In this document: piece after piece, positions 52,143 through 64,000 of the stretch
Numbering within the stretch: position 1 is the stretch's first letter
Layout: every line of letters begins with the position of its first letter
Assembly (NCBI RefSeq): GCF_009712035.1
Contig: NZ_VILB01000005.1
Coordinates: 62,001-126,000 of the forward strand
From: Anabaena sp. UHCC 0187
Lineage (GTDB): Bacteria; Cyanobacteriota; Cyanobacteriia; Cyanobacteriales; Nostocaceae
Length of the DNA stretch: 64,000 bases
Direction of reading: 5' to 3'
Position numbers and translations under genes: made by a program
Notes under the pieces: generated by a model
What the model was told of the DNA's origin: nothing
Database searches by the model: none
What the model saw: the letters and a program-made list of their open reading frames with translations, nothing else

Positions 52143-55121
52143 TTATTCTGCACCCTCGATTGGGGCAAAACCTTGACGTTGGATGTTTTCTGTGATATGG
52201 CGCGGTTCTAGGAATTGCAACAGATAATCTGGTCCTCCTGCTTTTGAACCGACTCCAGAAAGTTTAAACCCACCAAAGGGTTGACGGGAAACTAACGCCC
52301 CGGTAATATTCCGGTTAATGTATAAATTCCCCACTTCAAATTCTGCTTGGGCTTGTTCAATGTGGGAAGGTGTGCGGGAATAAAGACCACCAGTTAAAGC
52401 GTAGTTTGTGCCATTAGCAACGTCTATTGCTTCTTGAAAATCTTTAACTCGAATTACTGCTAAGACAGGGCCAAATATTTCCTGTTGGGCGATAACTCCG
52501 TCTGCGGGTACTTCCGAAAAAATCACCGGACCGATAAAATAACCTTGACTGGGTGCGGGTAATTCTAAGGCGACTTTTGCTTCTTGTTTGCCTTTTTGAA
52601 TATACTCCAAAATGCGATCGCGCGAAATAGCATCAATCACCGGACCAACTTGGGTACTGGGTAATTCCGTTTCCCCAATATTCAAGGATTTTGTGGCTTC
52701 TACCAACCTTTCCACAAAAGCATCATAAATTGGTTCAAGCACAATTACCCGTGAACAAGCAGAACATTTTTGACCACTATAACCAAAAGCAGATTGGACA
52801 ACGCCGACAACAGCCTGGTCTAAATCAGCACTTTCATCCACAATAATGCCATTCTTCCCACCCATTTCCGCAATTACTTTCTTGAGATGCTTTTGACCGG
52901 GTTTGAGAATTGCGGCTTCTGCGTAAATTCTACAACCTACTTCCTGAGAACCAGTAAAAGCAATCACATGAGTATCAGGATGATTAACCAAATAAGCACC
53001 GACCTGCGAACCCTTACCGGGAACGTATTGAAAAACACCTTTGGGGATTCCCGCTTCTATTAAGATCTCCGTCAACTTCGCAGTAATCACAGAAGAAGTT
53101 TCCGCAGGTTTAAGTAAAGTACAATTTCCCGAAACCAAAGCCGCCACAGTCATACCGCAAGCAATAGCCAAAGGAAAATTCCAGGGAGAAATCACAATAG
53201 CGATTCCTTTGGGTTGGTAAATATAACGATTGGTTTCCCCCAAAACATCATAAATTACACCCTTGTCCAGCCGTTCCATTTCGTCAGCGTAATAAAGACA
53301 AAAATCAATGGCTTCCGAAACTTCCGCGTCAGCTTCCTTAACAGGTTTCCCCACCTCCAAAACTATCCAAGCGGAAAGTTCAGCGCGTCGTTCCTCCATT
53401 AACTCCCCAGCCTTCCGCAAAATATCAGCACGTTGCTTAACCGGAGTTTTCTTCCAAGCCGGAAAAGCAGCTTTAGCAAATTTCATTGCTTCCTCGGCTT
53501 GTTCAATGCTGAGTAAGCCAATTTTACCAACAACCTGACTAAAATTAGAAGGATTAAGAGAATCAACAAAAGTTGAAGTATTCACATATTCCCCATTCAG
53601 CAAAGGTAAATAGGTTTTTCCTAACTGTTGACGGACATTTTCAAGGGCTAAAGTTGATTTTTTCCTTTTCTCTTCTTCTGCAAAATCCGTATCCGCAACA
53701 CCAACAAAACCTCCTTCCTCCTCTCCGTGCCTCTGCGCCTCTGCGTGAGATAAAATAGGAGGTGCTAACAACTCCTCAACCGGACGATTTTCCAGATTTT
53801 GCCGTAAAAACGAACTATTCGCCGTATTTTCCAACAATCGCCGAATTAAATAAGCCATTCCCGGTAATAAGTCACCGTAGGGACAATAAACCCGCACCCG
53901 ATAACCTCTATCTACCAAAGCCTTAGCTATTTTATCACCCATGCCGTACAGAACTTGCATTTCAAAGCGACGACGGGGAACTTGAAGACTTTCCGCAATT
54001 GCTATGGCGCGAGACTGCGATCGCACGTTATGACTACCTATGGCAGAATAGACATACTCATGATTTTCCAGCAATATCTGCGTAATGGCTTCAAAATTGG
54101 CATCGGTGGCGACTTTATCATTATAAACCGGTTGCGGCCAATGCTTTTGGGCAGCTTTGATGGTTTCTTGATCCCAATACGCACCTTTAACTAAACGAAT
54201 GGTGAGAGGATAACCGCGCTGTTTTAACCAAGCAATGATATCTCTAGCGTCTTGTTCACTGTCACGCAGATATGCTTGTATTGTCATCCCGATATCAGTA
54301 CGTTGACGAAATTCCTCTTCCAGTAACAGCTTTTTGAGAATGGTGAAAGTAATATCTTTATAGGCGTATTGCTCCATATCAAAATGGACTGCTGCACCCA
54401 ATTCTTGAGCGCGACGGAGTAAAGTCCGAATATGATTGCTTACTCTTGCTTCACTACCTTCAGCATCTAAAGGATCAAATTGGGAATAAAACGCCGTTAA
54501 TTTCACAGAAACTTGCACTTTCGGGATATTTTCGCCGTCAGCTTCATCAATAGCGGGAATTTTCGCCCAATTTTTTGATGCTTCCACCAATTGCTGCATC
54601 AATTCCAAGTATCTTTCTAAGTAAGATTGTGCTTCTGTTTCCGTAATTACCGCTTCACCGAGTAAATCAATGGTGAAAGCCATTTTATCCTTTCGCAGTC
54701 TCTCAACGGTTTTGATGACTTGCTTGATATTTTCGCCAGAAATATACTTATGTGCTAAAGTTTCCACAGCAGTTCCCACAGTTGTCGCTGCTACCTGTGC
54801 GGGCATAGAATCAGGGTTAGCAAAGTTTAAAATTGCTTTTAAAGCTGTGGGTAATTCTACGGACTCATCTCCCAAATATTCTTGCATATGGGAGGCGATT
54901 TCTGATTTACTATGTAAAGCGGGCAAAGTATCAATGAACCGAAATAATTGTACCCGTAAACCCGGATTACTCATAGCCCAGTCGAGTAGTTTATCATCCC
55001 AGCGCATTTGGTCCCGTAAAGCCGAGAAAAATGAGCGATTTTCTCCAGTAGCAGCGAGAACCTGTTTAGCAATTTCTTGGGTTTTCGCTTCGTATGCGCT
55101 GTTTTCTAGTTGTAATACCAT
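52143..55121 (-). CDS. putA: Bifunctional proline dehydrogenase / glutamate semialdehyde dehydrogenase
   Basis: 992 residues. The FAD-dependent proline dehydrogenase barrel (about 60-440) includes VHFDMEQYAYKDIT, IRLVKGAYWD and the RRRFEMQVLYGMGD stretch. The aldehyde dehydrogenase (about 510-975) has VISPWNFPLAI, FTGSQEVG, MGGKNG (Glu) and SGQKCSACSR (catalytic Cys). It oxidises proline to glutamate via P5C. There is no N-terminal DNA-binding domain, so it is not a self-repressor. The linker (about 455-490) contains HAEAQRHGEEEG, which is the translated form of a dispersed intergenic repeat. Confidence 0.95.
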   Translation of the reverse strand: MVLQLENSAYEAKTQEIAKQVLAATGENRSFFSALRDQMRWDDKLLDWAMSNPGLRVQLFRFIDTLPALHSKSEIASHMQEYLGDESVELPTALKAILNFANPDSMPAQVAATTVGTAVETLAHKYISGENIKQVIKTVERLRKDKMAFTIDLLGEAVITETEAQSYLERYLELMQQLVEASKNWAKIPAIDEADGENIPKVQVSVKLTAFYSQFDPLDAEGSEARVSNHIRTLLRRAQELGAAVHFDMEQYAYKDITFTILKKLLLEEEFRQRTDIGMTIQAYLRDSEQDARDIIAWLKQRGYPLTIRLVKGAYWDQETIKAAQKHWPQPVYNDKVATDANFEAITQILLENHEYVYSAIGSHNVRSQSRAIAIAESLQVPRRRFEMQVLYGMGDKIAKALVDRGYRVRVYCPYGDLLPGMAYLIRRLLENTANSSFLRQNLENRPVEELLAPPILSHAEAQRHGEEEGGFVGVADTDFAEEEKRKKSTLALENVRQQLGKTYLPLLNGEYVNTSTFVDSLNPSNFSQVVGKIGLLSIEQAEEAMKFAKAAFPAWKKTPVKQRADILRKAGELMEERRAELSAWIVLEVGKPVKEADAEVSEAIDFCLYYADEMERLDKGVIYDVLGETNRYIYQPKGIAIVISPWNFPLAIACGMTVAALVSGNCTLLKPAETSSVITAKLTEILIEAGIPKGVFQYVPGKGSQVGAYLVNHPDTHVIAFTGSQEVGCRIYAEAAILKPGQKHLKKVIAEMGGKNGIIVDESADLDQAVVGVVQSAFGYSGQKCSACSRVIVLEPIYDAFVERLVEATKSLNIGETELPSTQVGPVIDAISRDRILEYIQKGKQEAKVALELPAPSQGYFIGPVIFSEVPADGVIAQQEIFGPVLAVIRVKDFQEAIDVANGTNYALTGGLYSRTPSHIEQAQAEFEVGNLYINRNITGALVSRQPFGGFKLSGVGSKAGGPDYLLQFLEPRHITENIQRQGFAPIEGAE
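53719..53750. repeat. Dispersed 'CTCTGCGCCTCTGCG' repeat inside putA
   Basis: CCTCTCCGTGCCTCTGCGCC then TCTGCGTGAGA, in frame with the putA linker. Copies of the family occur in intergenic DNA at about 22214, 30178 and 34354. Confidence 0.85.
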
Positions 55122-55133
55122 AAGTTTGTTAGT

Positions 55134-55170
55134 AGTTAGTTGTCAGTTGTCAGTTGTCAGTTGTCAGTTG
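55134..55170. repeat. Heptamer short tandem repeat (TTGTCAG)n
   Basis: Five units TTAGTTG/TCAGTTG lie just upstream of the putA start, between putA (-) and the molybdopterin-fold gene (+). They sit in putA's likely 5' untranslated region. Confidence 0.85.
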
Positions 55171-55289
55171 TTTCCAAGCGACATTTTTCTGGAATAATGT
55201 TGAACAATTATGTAAAAATGAATTACGGTGTTATTTCTAACTTATTGAACACCATTTTGTAAACTTTCCTAGTAGTTTTAAATGTTGTT

Positions 55290-56302
55290 GTGTTGAATAT
55301 CTGGAAAAACTGGGCTTTAGTATCTTTGGGGTTAGGTATAATTTGTTTGGGAGGTTGTACAAAAAAGCCGACAAATGCACAATTAGAAGTATGGCGGAAA
55401 GAAGCAAGCGATGGCAATGCGGAAATTCTAGCAGATAAAGCCAAAAAAAACCCGCAGCGTCAGTGGAATTTAGTTATTCAGGGTGAGACAGCAAATGGTA
55501 AATCAGAAACTTTAAATTGGCCGGAGTTGCTTAAATTAGCTACAACCAATATCCGTACTATTGATGCAAATAACATTGTTAACCCCAATCAAGAATTTAA
55601 ATTTCAAGGAATATCTATATCTACACTGCTAAAAAACTTTGGTATTCAACCAGGAGTAACAGAAATAACTTTTGTCTGCTACGACGCTTATCAAGTGACA
55701 GTAAAAATACAAGACTTACTCACATACCCAATTATTTTAGCATTGGCTAAAGATAACAAACCAATTCAACGTGACCAAGGTGGTCCGATTTATTTAATCT
55801 TTCCCTATACTAAATATCCGCAAATTAGACAAAAGTATAATGAATCAATCTGGGCTTTTTATGTAACTCATGTTATATTTGGTACAGAAAAAGCATTGGT
55901 GCGCGTGGGTAATCGTCAACTCAATTTAGCCGATTTTGATAAATTACCACAAGTTACCCTCAACCAAAGTGTTGGTTATCGCGTTTGGTGGCCTAGTAGC
56001 AAAGTTAAATTACATGGTGTGAGGATACGGGATGTCCTTGCTTTGTCGAGTATAAAACCTCAAGCTTCTATAGTTGTGAGTGGGAAACCAGAAATTTACC
56101 GGAAAAGTTCTAAAGCCATAAAGTTAGCATCTACAGAGATAAACAAATGTAATATCATTTTAGCAACTAGATGGGGTGAAGATAAACAGCCGATTTTAGC
56201 AAAAATGGGTGGTCCTGTGACTCTAGCTTTTGGTGATGATTGTCCAAGCAAAATTAAAAATCAACCCTGGGTAACTTTCGTGGAAGAGTTAACTCCACAA
56301 TT

Positions 56303-56306
<4 letters not shown>
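55290..56306 (+). CDS. Lipoprotein with molybdopterin-oxidoreductase-like fold
   Basis: 338 residues with a GTG start. The lipobox LGGC (Cys about 22) marks it as a lipoprotein. It has two related segments (about 60-200 and 200-330) with the sulfite-oxidase-type 'molybdopterin-dependent oxidoreductase' pattern: LNWPELLKLATTNIRTID, GISISTLLKNFGI, VCYDAYQVTV, then GVRIRDVLAL and TRWGEDKQPILAKMGGPVTLAFG. A candidate metal-ligand Cys is in FVCYDAY, but cofactor binding is uncertain. Its stop overlaps the adenylate cyclase start (ATGA), so it may sense or carry a signal for the cyclase from the periplasmic side. Confidence 0.75.
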
Positions 56307-57840
<1,534 letters not shown>

Positions 57841-57860
57841 TAACCATTACCTGTTCCCTG

Positions 57861-59198
57861 CTATATATGACAATTAATAATTCTCTTTAATAAATCCAAA
57901 AATCTACCCTCCACACCATCCATTAAAAACCAACCATATCTTCCCCACCACGAATCAAACCAAAAAATTCCGCCAGGAAGATGTGCTATGGGGGCGCTAA
58001 GATCAAAGGTTAAATCATCATAATACATCCATTTTTTATCCTGTTTCCAACCAACAATATCGCCAAATTTATCCCAAATTAAAGCTTCAGGAGTACCTGT
58101 ATTGACTAAATCTTGATACATACGATTTTGCACAGAAAAGCCAAAATGTCCATTACTATACTTTAACCATAATTTATCAATAGTCCGAATATCTTCGCAG
58201 GGAAAATTTTCAATATCCTTCTCACTCAAGCAACCATCATTTTCCTTTTTAACAACTGCTAACATCACTCTTGTTGTCTCTACATCAGCTTCTTGCCATT
58301 TTCCATCTTTGAGTAAATCTTGCAATTTTGTGTAATTCATTCCCACTGCGGATACTTTTTCATCAATCTGAGAAGGAGTATCCACTATACCTAATAAATC
58401 TCTAAATTGATGTACTGACTGGGGACGCTTTTGGAAGTCCAATGTCATTCCTTCGAGAATAGCGTCATTTACCCTATTACTAATATGAGGATTAAATTGT
58501 TTTGGTGGTGGTAAAAGTGGATTATTTTTTCTATATTCAGCCGGAATTGGGACTTGTTTAGTTAATAAAGTATATAGAGTCGCAGCTAAAGCATAAACAT
58601 CTGTATACTTACCAAAATTCCCCCTTTTTTTATATTGTTCCAGAGGTGCATAACCGTCGGTTCTTTCATTAGTCATATTTCGGACTTGTCCGATACTATA
58701 TTCTCTTGCCAAACCAAAATCTATTAATACTGCTTCTGCTTTTCCTCGGCGTAAAATAATATTACTCGGCTTAATATCTCGATGTAAAAATCCTTGGTGG
58801 TGGACATACTCTAAAGCTTGGCCAATTTGGTTAATATAACATAGTGCTTCATGTTCTGATAACTTCTCATGTTCATCAAGATAGGTTGCTAAATCTTGAC
58901 CATTAATATATTCCATTACCATGCCCCAAAGTCCATCTTCTTCTATCACTTCATAAACTTTAACAATATGAGGGTGAGAACATTTAGCTAATCGTAAGGC
59001 TTCATTCACAAATTTAACTTGTTGCTGCTGAAAATCTCCTTTACCTTGTTGAATATGGTTAAGAGTTTTAATAACAAATATTTTATCTGTGGATAATTCT
59101 TTAACACTATAGGTAACACCAAAGCCACCACTACCCAATATATTTTGGATAATAAATCTATCATTATTCAGATATTGATGAGGCTGCCAAAGTTTCAT
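57861..59198 (-). CDS. Ser/Thr protein kinase fused to a GUN4 domain
   Basis: 445 residues. The Hanks kinase domain (about 14-270) has GSGGFGVTYSV, FVIKTL, HRDIKPSN and LIDFGLAREY. The C-terminal ~150 residues (about 290-440) match GUN4: YTKLQDLLKDGKWQEADVET, IENFPCEDIRTIDKLWLKYS, GHFGFSVQNRMY, then FGDIVGW and HLPGGIF. GUN4 binds porphyrins and stimulates Mg-chelatase in chlorophyll synthesis. There is no membrane helix, so it is cytosolic. The fusion suggests a kinase regulated by a tetrapyrrole or one acting near Mg-chelatase; this is inference. Confidence 0.93.
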   Translation of the reverse strand: MKLWQPHQYLNNDRFIIQNILGSGGFGVTYSVKELSTDKIFVIKTLNHIQQGKGDFQQQQVKFVNEALRLAKCSHPHIVKVYEVIEEDGLWGMVMEYINGQDLATYLDEHEKLSEHEALCYINQIGQALEYVHHQGFLHRDIKPSNIILRRGKAEAVLIDFGLAREYSIGQVRNMTNERTDGYAPLEQYKKRGNFGKYTDVYALAATLYTLLTKQVPIPAEYRKNNPLLPPPKQFNPHISNRVNDAILEGMTLDFQKRPQSVHQFRDLLGIVDTPSQIDEKVSAVGMNYTKLQDLLKDGKWQEADVETTRVMLAVVKKENDGCLSEKDIENFPCEDIRTIDKLWLKYSNGHFGFSVQNRMYQDLVNTGTPEALIWDKFGDIVGWKQDKKWMYYDDLTFDLSAPIAHLPGGIFWFDSWWGRYGWFLMDGVEGRFLDLLKRIINCHI

Positions 59199-59345
59199 TG
59201 ATTTATTATTTTAAAATAAATGAAGAAGAGATTTTTTAGTTAGAAGTGCCTAAAAACTAAATATTAAGTCTGTGTTACCTCTGAATTTTGGTATATATGT
59301 CATATATTACACTGTATACGTTGATCTGTCAGACTTTAAGCAAAA

Positions 59346-60032
59346 ATGATAGTACCTATGACTCCAGAAAAACTGATGTCTGTTTTATTTTTGCATTGGC
59401 AAAGCACATTTCAACCCTTTAGTGTAGATAAATTAGCAGTTAATAAATATTTTAATGTTTTGATTGCAGCATATTCTAGTCAAAATCGCTACTACCACAC
59501 CTTAAAGCATATTTTTCACGTTATCAGTACCATTGATATTTTACAAGTTTATGCCCAAGACTTAGCTTCTGTAAAACTTGCAGGTTGGTTTCATGATGTC
59601 ATTTATAACACTCATTCTCAAGATAATGAAGAAAGAAGCGCCGATTATGCTACCACAATTTTAGCAAAATTAGCAATTCCAACTCATACTATTAATATAG
59701 TACATCAGTTAATTTTAAATACTAAATATCATCAAGGTGAAGACTTAAATAGCCAAGTTTTACTTGATGCAGATTTAGCAATTTTAGCAGCAGAACCAAT
59801 TGAATATCAAGAATATTCTCAAGCCATTCGTCAAGAATATGCTTGGGTATCAGAATTAGAATATATCACAGGACGAAAACAAGTTTTAGAAAGATTTTTG
59901 CAGCGAGAACGTATTTATTTTACACCTTTAATGTTTGATAATTGTGAACAATCTGCCCGTGATAATTTACAAACAGAAATTAATTATCTTCTTAACGAGA
60001 ATAACCGAATATTACAGCACCCCAACCAATAA
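59346..60032 (+). CDS. HD-superfamily metal-dependent phosphohydrolase (predicted)
   Basis: 228 residues. Metal-binding residues: YYHTLKHIFH (His), AGWFHDVIYNTHSQDNEERSADYA (HD and Glu) and LDADLAILA (Asp), in the spacing of the short 'YpgQ/predicted metal-dependent' HD proteins. Likely a nucleotide or phosphate-ester hydrolase in the cytosol; substrate unknown. The start could also be MTPEKL, four codons in. Its last 41 bp overlap the 3' end of chrA on the opposite strand. Confidence 0.85.
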   Translation: MIVPMTPEKLMSVLFLHWQSTFQPFSVDKLAVNKYFNVLIAAYSSQNRYYHTLKHIFHVISTIDILQVYAQDLASVKLAGWFHDVIYNTHSQDNEERSADYATTILAKLAIPTHTINIVHQLILNTKYHQGEDLNSQVLLDADLAILAAEPIEYQEYSQAIRQEYAWVSELEYITGRKQVLERFLQRERIYFTPLMFDNCEQSARDNLQTEINYLLNENNRILQHPNQ

Positions 60033-61182
60033 TACCACCACCTAAAATTAAAAGTGCGGCATTAATACGGTAGCGAATTACTAAAATTGCGGAAATCACA
60101 GCAATTCCTAAACCTAAAAAATCTAGATAATGGGTTTTTGGTAATATTAAAGTAGCCATTCCTAATTGGATTGTAGTTAAAACCATTAACGCTACAGCAC
60201 TAACATTTACAGCATCTAAAAAAGGTCTTGTCCAAGATGAATTACGAATCCGATTCATTAAAGGATTTAAAGCAGCTACAAATAAAAATGAAGGCATAAA
60301 AATTCCCACAGTTGCGACAATTGCCCCAGGAAATCCAGCAATTATATACCCGATAAATGTAGCCGTAGAAAGTACAGGGCCAGGAGTAAATTGCCCAATA
60401 GCAATAGCATCTAATAATTGCTGTTGTGTTAACCAACCATATTCTTCTACTAATCCTCCTTGCAAAAATGCTATTAATAAATAACCACCACCAAATAGCA
60501 CACTACCAACTTTGAGAAAAAATAAACCCAATTGCCATAAAGGTACAGATAGATGATTATTTATAGTTGTATTTACAGTTGCTATAGTTTGCCAAAATGT
60601 CCCTGTAGTTAAACCAATCATCATTAAATTAGTTAGATTACCACTGCGTAACCAAACCATTCCTAATATTCCTCCTAGTAATAAAGCGACAACTTCATTA
60701 AGTTTAGTAAATTCAGTTATTAACCCCACAGCCACAGCAATTATGAGTAATTGTCGAGTTTTTATGGCTTTTTTCCCTAACCCCCGAATAGCATTCATGA
60801 TAATTGCTAAAACCACAGGTTTAATTCCATAAAGTAACGGTGCAACCTGGGGTAAAGTCCCATAATTGACATATAACCAAGCCAATAAACCTGTAATTAA
60901 AACCGCAGGGAAAATAAAACAAACTCCGGCAACAATTAACCCTAACCACCCTGCATAAATATATCCGATATGAATAGCCATTTCCGTGGAATTGGGCCCA
61001 GGAATTAAGTTAGTTACCCCTAATAAATCTAGAAAATGTGCTTGTGTCAACCATTGACGACGTTTAACTACTTCATCTTCAAGCATGGCAATGTGGGCAA
61101 CTGGGCCACCAAAACCAATAATACCTAATTTGAGAAACAGTTGGGCAACTTCGGTTAACCGGTTTAATGATAAATTACTCAT
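59992..61182 (-). CDS. chrA: ChrA-family chromate transporter
   Basis: 396 residues, full-length with two homologous halves. Each half has the CHR signature: FLKLGIIGFGGPVAHIAMLEDEVV and GVTNLIPGPNSTEMAIHIGY in the first, FLKVGSVLFGGGYLLIAFLQ and AIGQFTPGPVLSTATFIGYI in the second. About ten to twelve membrane helices. It exports chromate or related oxyanions; cyanobacterial members are often not tied to chromate resistance. Its ATG overlaps the upstream phosphodiesterase stop (ATGA), so the two are co-translated. Confidence 0.93.
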   Translation of the reverse strand: MSNLSLNRLTEVAQLFLKLGIIGFGGPVAHIAMLEDEVVKRRQWLTQAHFLDLLGVTNLIPGPNSTEMAIHIGYIYAGWLGLIVAGVCFIFPAVLITGLLAWLYVNYGTLPQVAPLLYGIKPVVLAIIMNAIRGLGKKAIKTRQLLIIAVAVGLITEFTKLNEVVALLLGGILGMVWLRSGNLTNLMMIGLTTGTFWQTIATVNTTINNHLSVPLWQLGLFFLKVGSVLFGGGYLLIAFLQGGLVEEYGWLTQQQLLDAIAIGQFTPGPVLSTATFIGYIIAGFPGAIVATVGIFMPSFLFVAALNPLMNRIRNSSWTRPFLDAVNVSAVALMVLTTIQLGMATLILPKTHYLDFLGLGIAVISAILVIRYRINAALLILGGGIIGWGAVIFGYSR

Positions 61183-62153
61183 AGGGGTTTAACATTTAAA
61201 GCTATATCTGGATAATCACTAAATACGCCATTTACCCCTAAATTAAAAAATATTTCATATTCTTTTTGCGGATTTCCTTGCAAGTCTAAAGGTAAGAAAA
61301 AATCTTCATTTCTAAAAGTCCAAGCGTGAACTTGTAAATTAGCTCCATGAGCATCTATAATTAAAGATGTTGGTGATAATAATTTACCATTGATATCTCT
61401 AGGAATCAATAAGTTTTTATGTACACCGATTGCTTGGGCATATTCGGCAATTTCTCTTAACCCTGTTTGACTTAATAAATCTGTATAAATGCGAGGATCA
61501 TTATTAATCACAAAATCATAGGGTTTGCCAAGATCATTAATGAGTTGTACCAACGGTAAATCTGTTTTCTGAGATAATTCTTTCAGGTTACTAACTTCAA
61601 AAGATTGAATAAATACAGGTAAATTAATCTCCTGTAAATTCCATAATAAAGTGTCTTCTAATGGTAAACCGATGAATTTAAAATAACTGGGATGTTTTGT
61701 TTCTGGATAAATGCCAATATTGCGCCCAATTGATTGACTTTTCTGCTGTGCTAAATCAATGATTTCTTGAAAAGTGGGAATAGTAAATATTCCGTTATAA
61801 GCTGTATTTTGGGGACGCAGTTGGGGAATCCGTTCTTGTGCTGTTAATGTTTTGATTTCTGTTATGGTAAAATCTTCTGTAAACCACCCTGTTTTAATTT
61901 CACCATCAATGATTTTCGTAGTTTTTAAATGAGCAAATTCGGGATGATTAGCAATATCCGTAGTTTCTGATATTTCATTTTCATGACGCGCAATCAAAAT
62001 ACCATCTTTAGTAATCACTAAATCGGGTTCAATATAATCAGCACCCAAATCAATTGCTAACTCATAACTGGCTAAAGTATGTTCAGGACGGTAGCCGCTT
62101 GCACCGCGATGAGCGATAATAACAAGGGGTTTATCTATGAAAGTTTGAGTCAT
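61179..62153 (-). CDS. Glycerophosphodiester phosphodiesterase
   Basis: 324 residues with no signal peptide. The GDPD barrel motifs are IIAHRGASGYRPEHT (catalytic His; PEHT replaces PENT), GADYIEPDLVITKDGILIARHE (Glu, Asp, His) and YPETKHPSYF (Glu, Lys). It would release glycerol-3-phosphate from glycerophosphodiesters during phospholipid turnover. It leads a two-gene operon with chrA, an unexpected pairing. Its 5' flank is divergent from ligA. Confidence 0.93.
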   Translation of the reverse strand: MTQTFIDKPLVIIAHRGASGYRPEHTLASYELAIDLGADYIEPDLVITKDGILIARHENEISETTDIANHPEFAHLKTTKIIDGEIKTGWFTEDFTITEIKTLTAQERIPQLRPQNTAYNGIFTIPTFQEIIDLAQQKSQSIGRNIGIYPETKHPSYFKFIGLPLEDTLLWNLQEINLPVFIQSFEVSNLKELSQKTDLPLVQLINDLGKPYDFVINNDPRIYTDLLSQTGLREIAEYAQAIGVHKNLLIPRDINGKLLSPTSLIIDAHGANLQVHAWTFRNEDFFLPLDLQGNPQKEYEIFFNLGVNGVFSDYPDIALNVKPL

Positions 62154-62168
62154 GACTCTTATCTATAA

Positions 62169-64000
<1,832 letters not shown>

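Noticed and set aside
52143-55121. putA as two separate genes split at the repeat-containing linker
   Set aside because: The frame is open across the repeat and both domains are complete, so it is one bifunctional protein.

Overview
This window is chromosomal DNA from a filamentous, probably heterocyst-forming cyanobacterium (Nostocales; Anabaena/Dolichospermum/Nostoc-like). The reasons are: AT-rich sequence with scattered HIP1 octamers (GCGATCGC); heptamer short tandem repeats (TTGGTAA, TGTCACC, GGAGTCA and TTGTCAG types) between genes; several eukaryote-type Ser/Thr kinases, one fused to a GUN4 domain; and cyanobacterial families such as DUF2839, long-form IspH and sucrose-phosphate synthase. 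Genes lie on both strands, with many convergent pairs separated by hairpins or repeats. No rRNA, CRISPR array or prophage was seen. One tRNA is present.

Region 1-18.5 kb: an HlyD-type export adaptor (cut by the window edge) behind a TetR repressor with a palindromic operator candidate; two tandem MscS channels; a TPR protein; an ECF-like sigma factor; a glyoxalase-fold membrane protein. An FHA-ABC exporter is divergent from a Ser/Thr kinase with an ARC6-IMS-like tail, which is followed by a class-A beta-lactamase-like protein. Then come a CbbX-like AAA ATPase, an M48 protease, a DinG-like protein whose helicase motifs are degenerate, DUF2839 and a creatininase-family amidohydrolase.

Region 18.5-22 kb is the most interesting accessory block. 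It is a tight, AT-rich three-gene operon: a DUF262 (GmrSD-N/ParB-like) protein, a DUF3696 AAA ATPase, and an unassigned protein whose last ~65 residues resemble the colicin E3 ribosome-cleaving RNase domain. A near-perfect palindrome lies just before the strong Shine-Dalgarno of the first gene. I read this as a candidate anti-phage or toxin system: a switch ATPase, a DUF262 partner and an RNase effector.

Region 22-36 kb: malic enzyme with an ACT domain, whose 5' flank is occupied by a TnpB-only IS605-type element; sucrose-phosphate synthase; tRNA-Arg(ACG); moaC; a BrnT/BrnA toxin-antitoxin pair; purU; and a Gld-type ABC operon (ATPase, permease, GldG-like, DUF4340) with a pabB-pabC fusion inside it.

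Region 36-64 kb: an FHA-PAS-GAF-GGDEF-EAL cyclic-di-GMP enzyme; amt with an NtcA box; an SGNH hydrolase; ispH; two paralogous Ser/Thr kinases with a periplasmic WD40 protein; a phenylacetate-CoA-ligase-like enzyme; a BtuF-like protein; putA carrying a dispersed repeat in its linker; a molybdopterin-fold lipoprotein translationally coupled to a class III adenylate cyclase; a kinase-GUN4 fusion; an HD phosphohydrolase; chrA; a glycerophosphodiesterase; and the 5' part of ligA. Signal transduction (four kinases, cyclase, GGDEF/EAL, FHA) is strongly represented.
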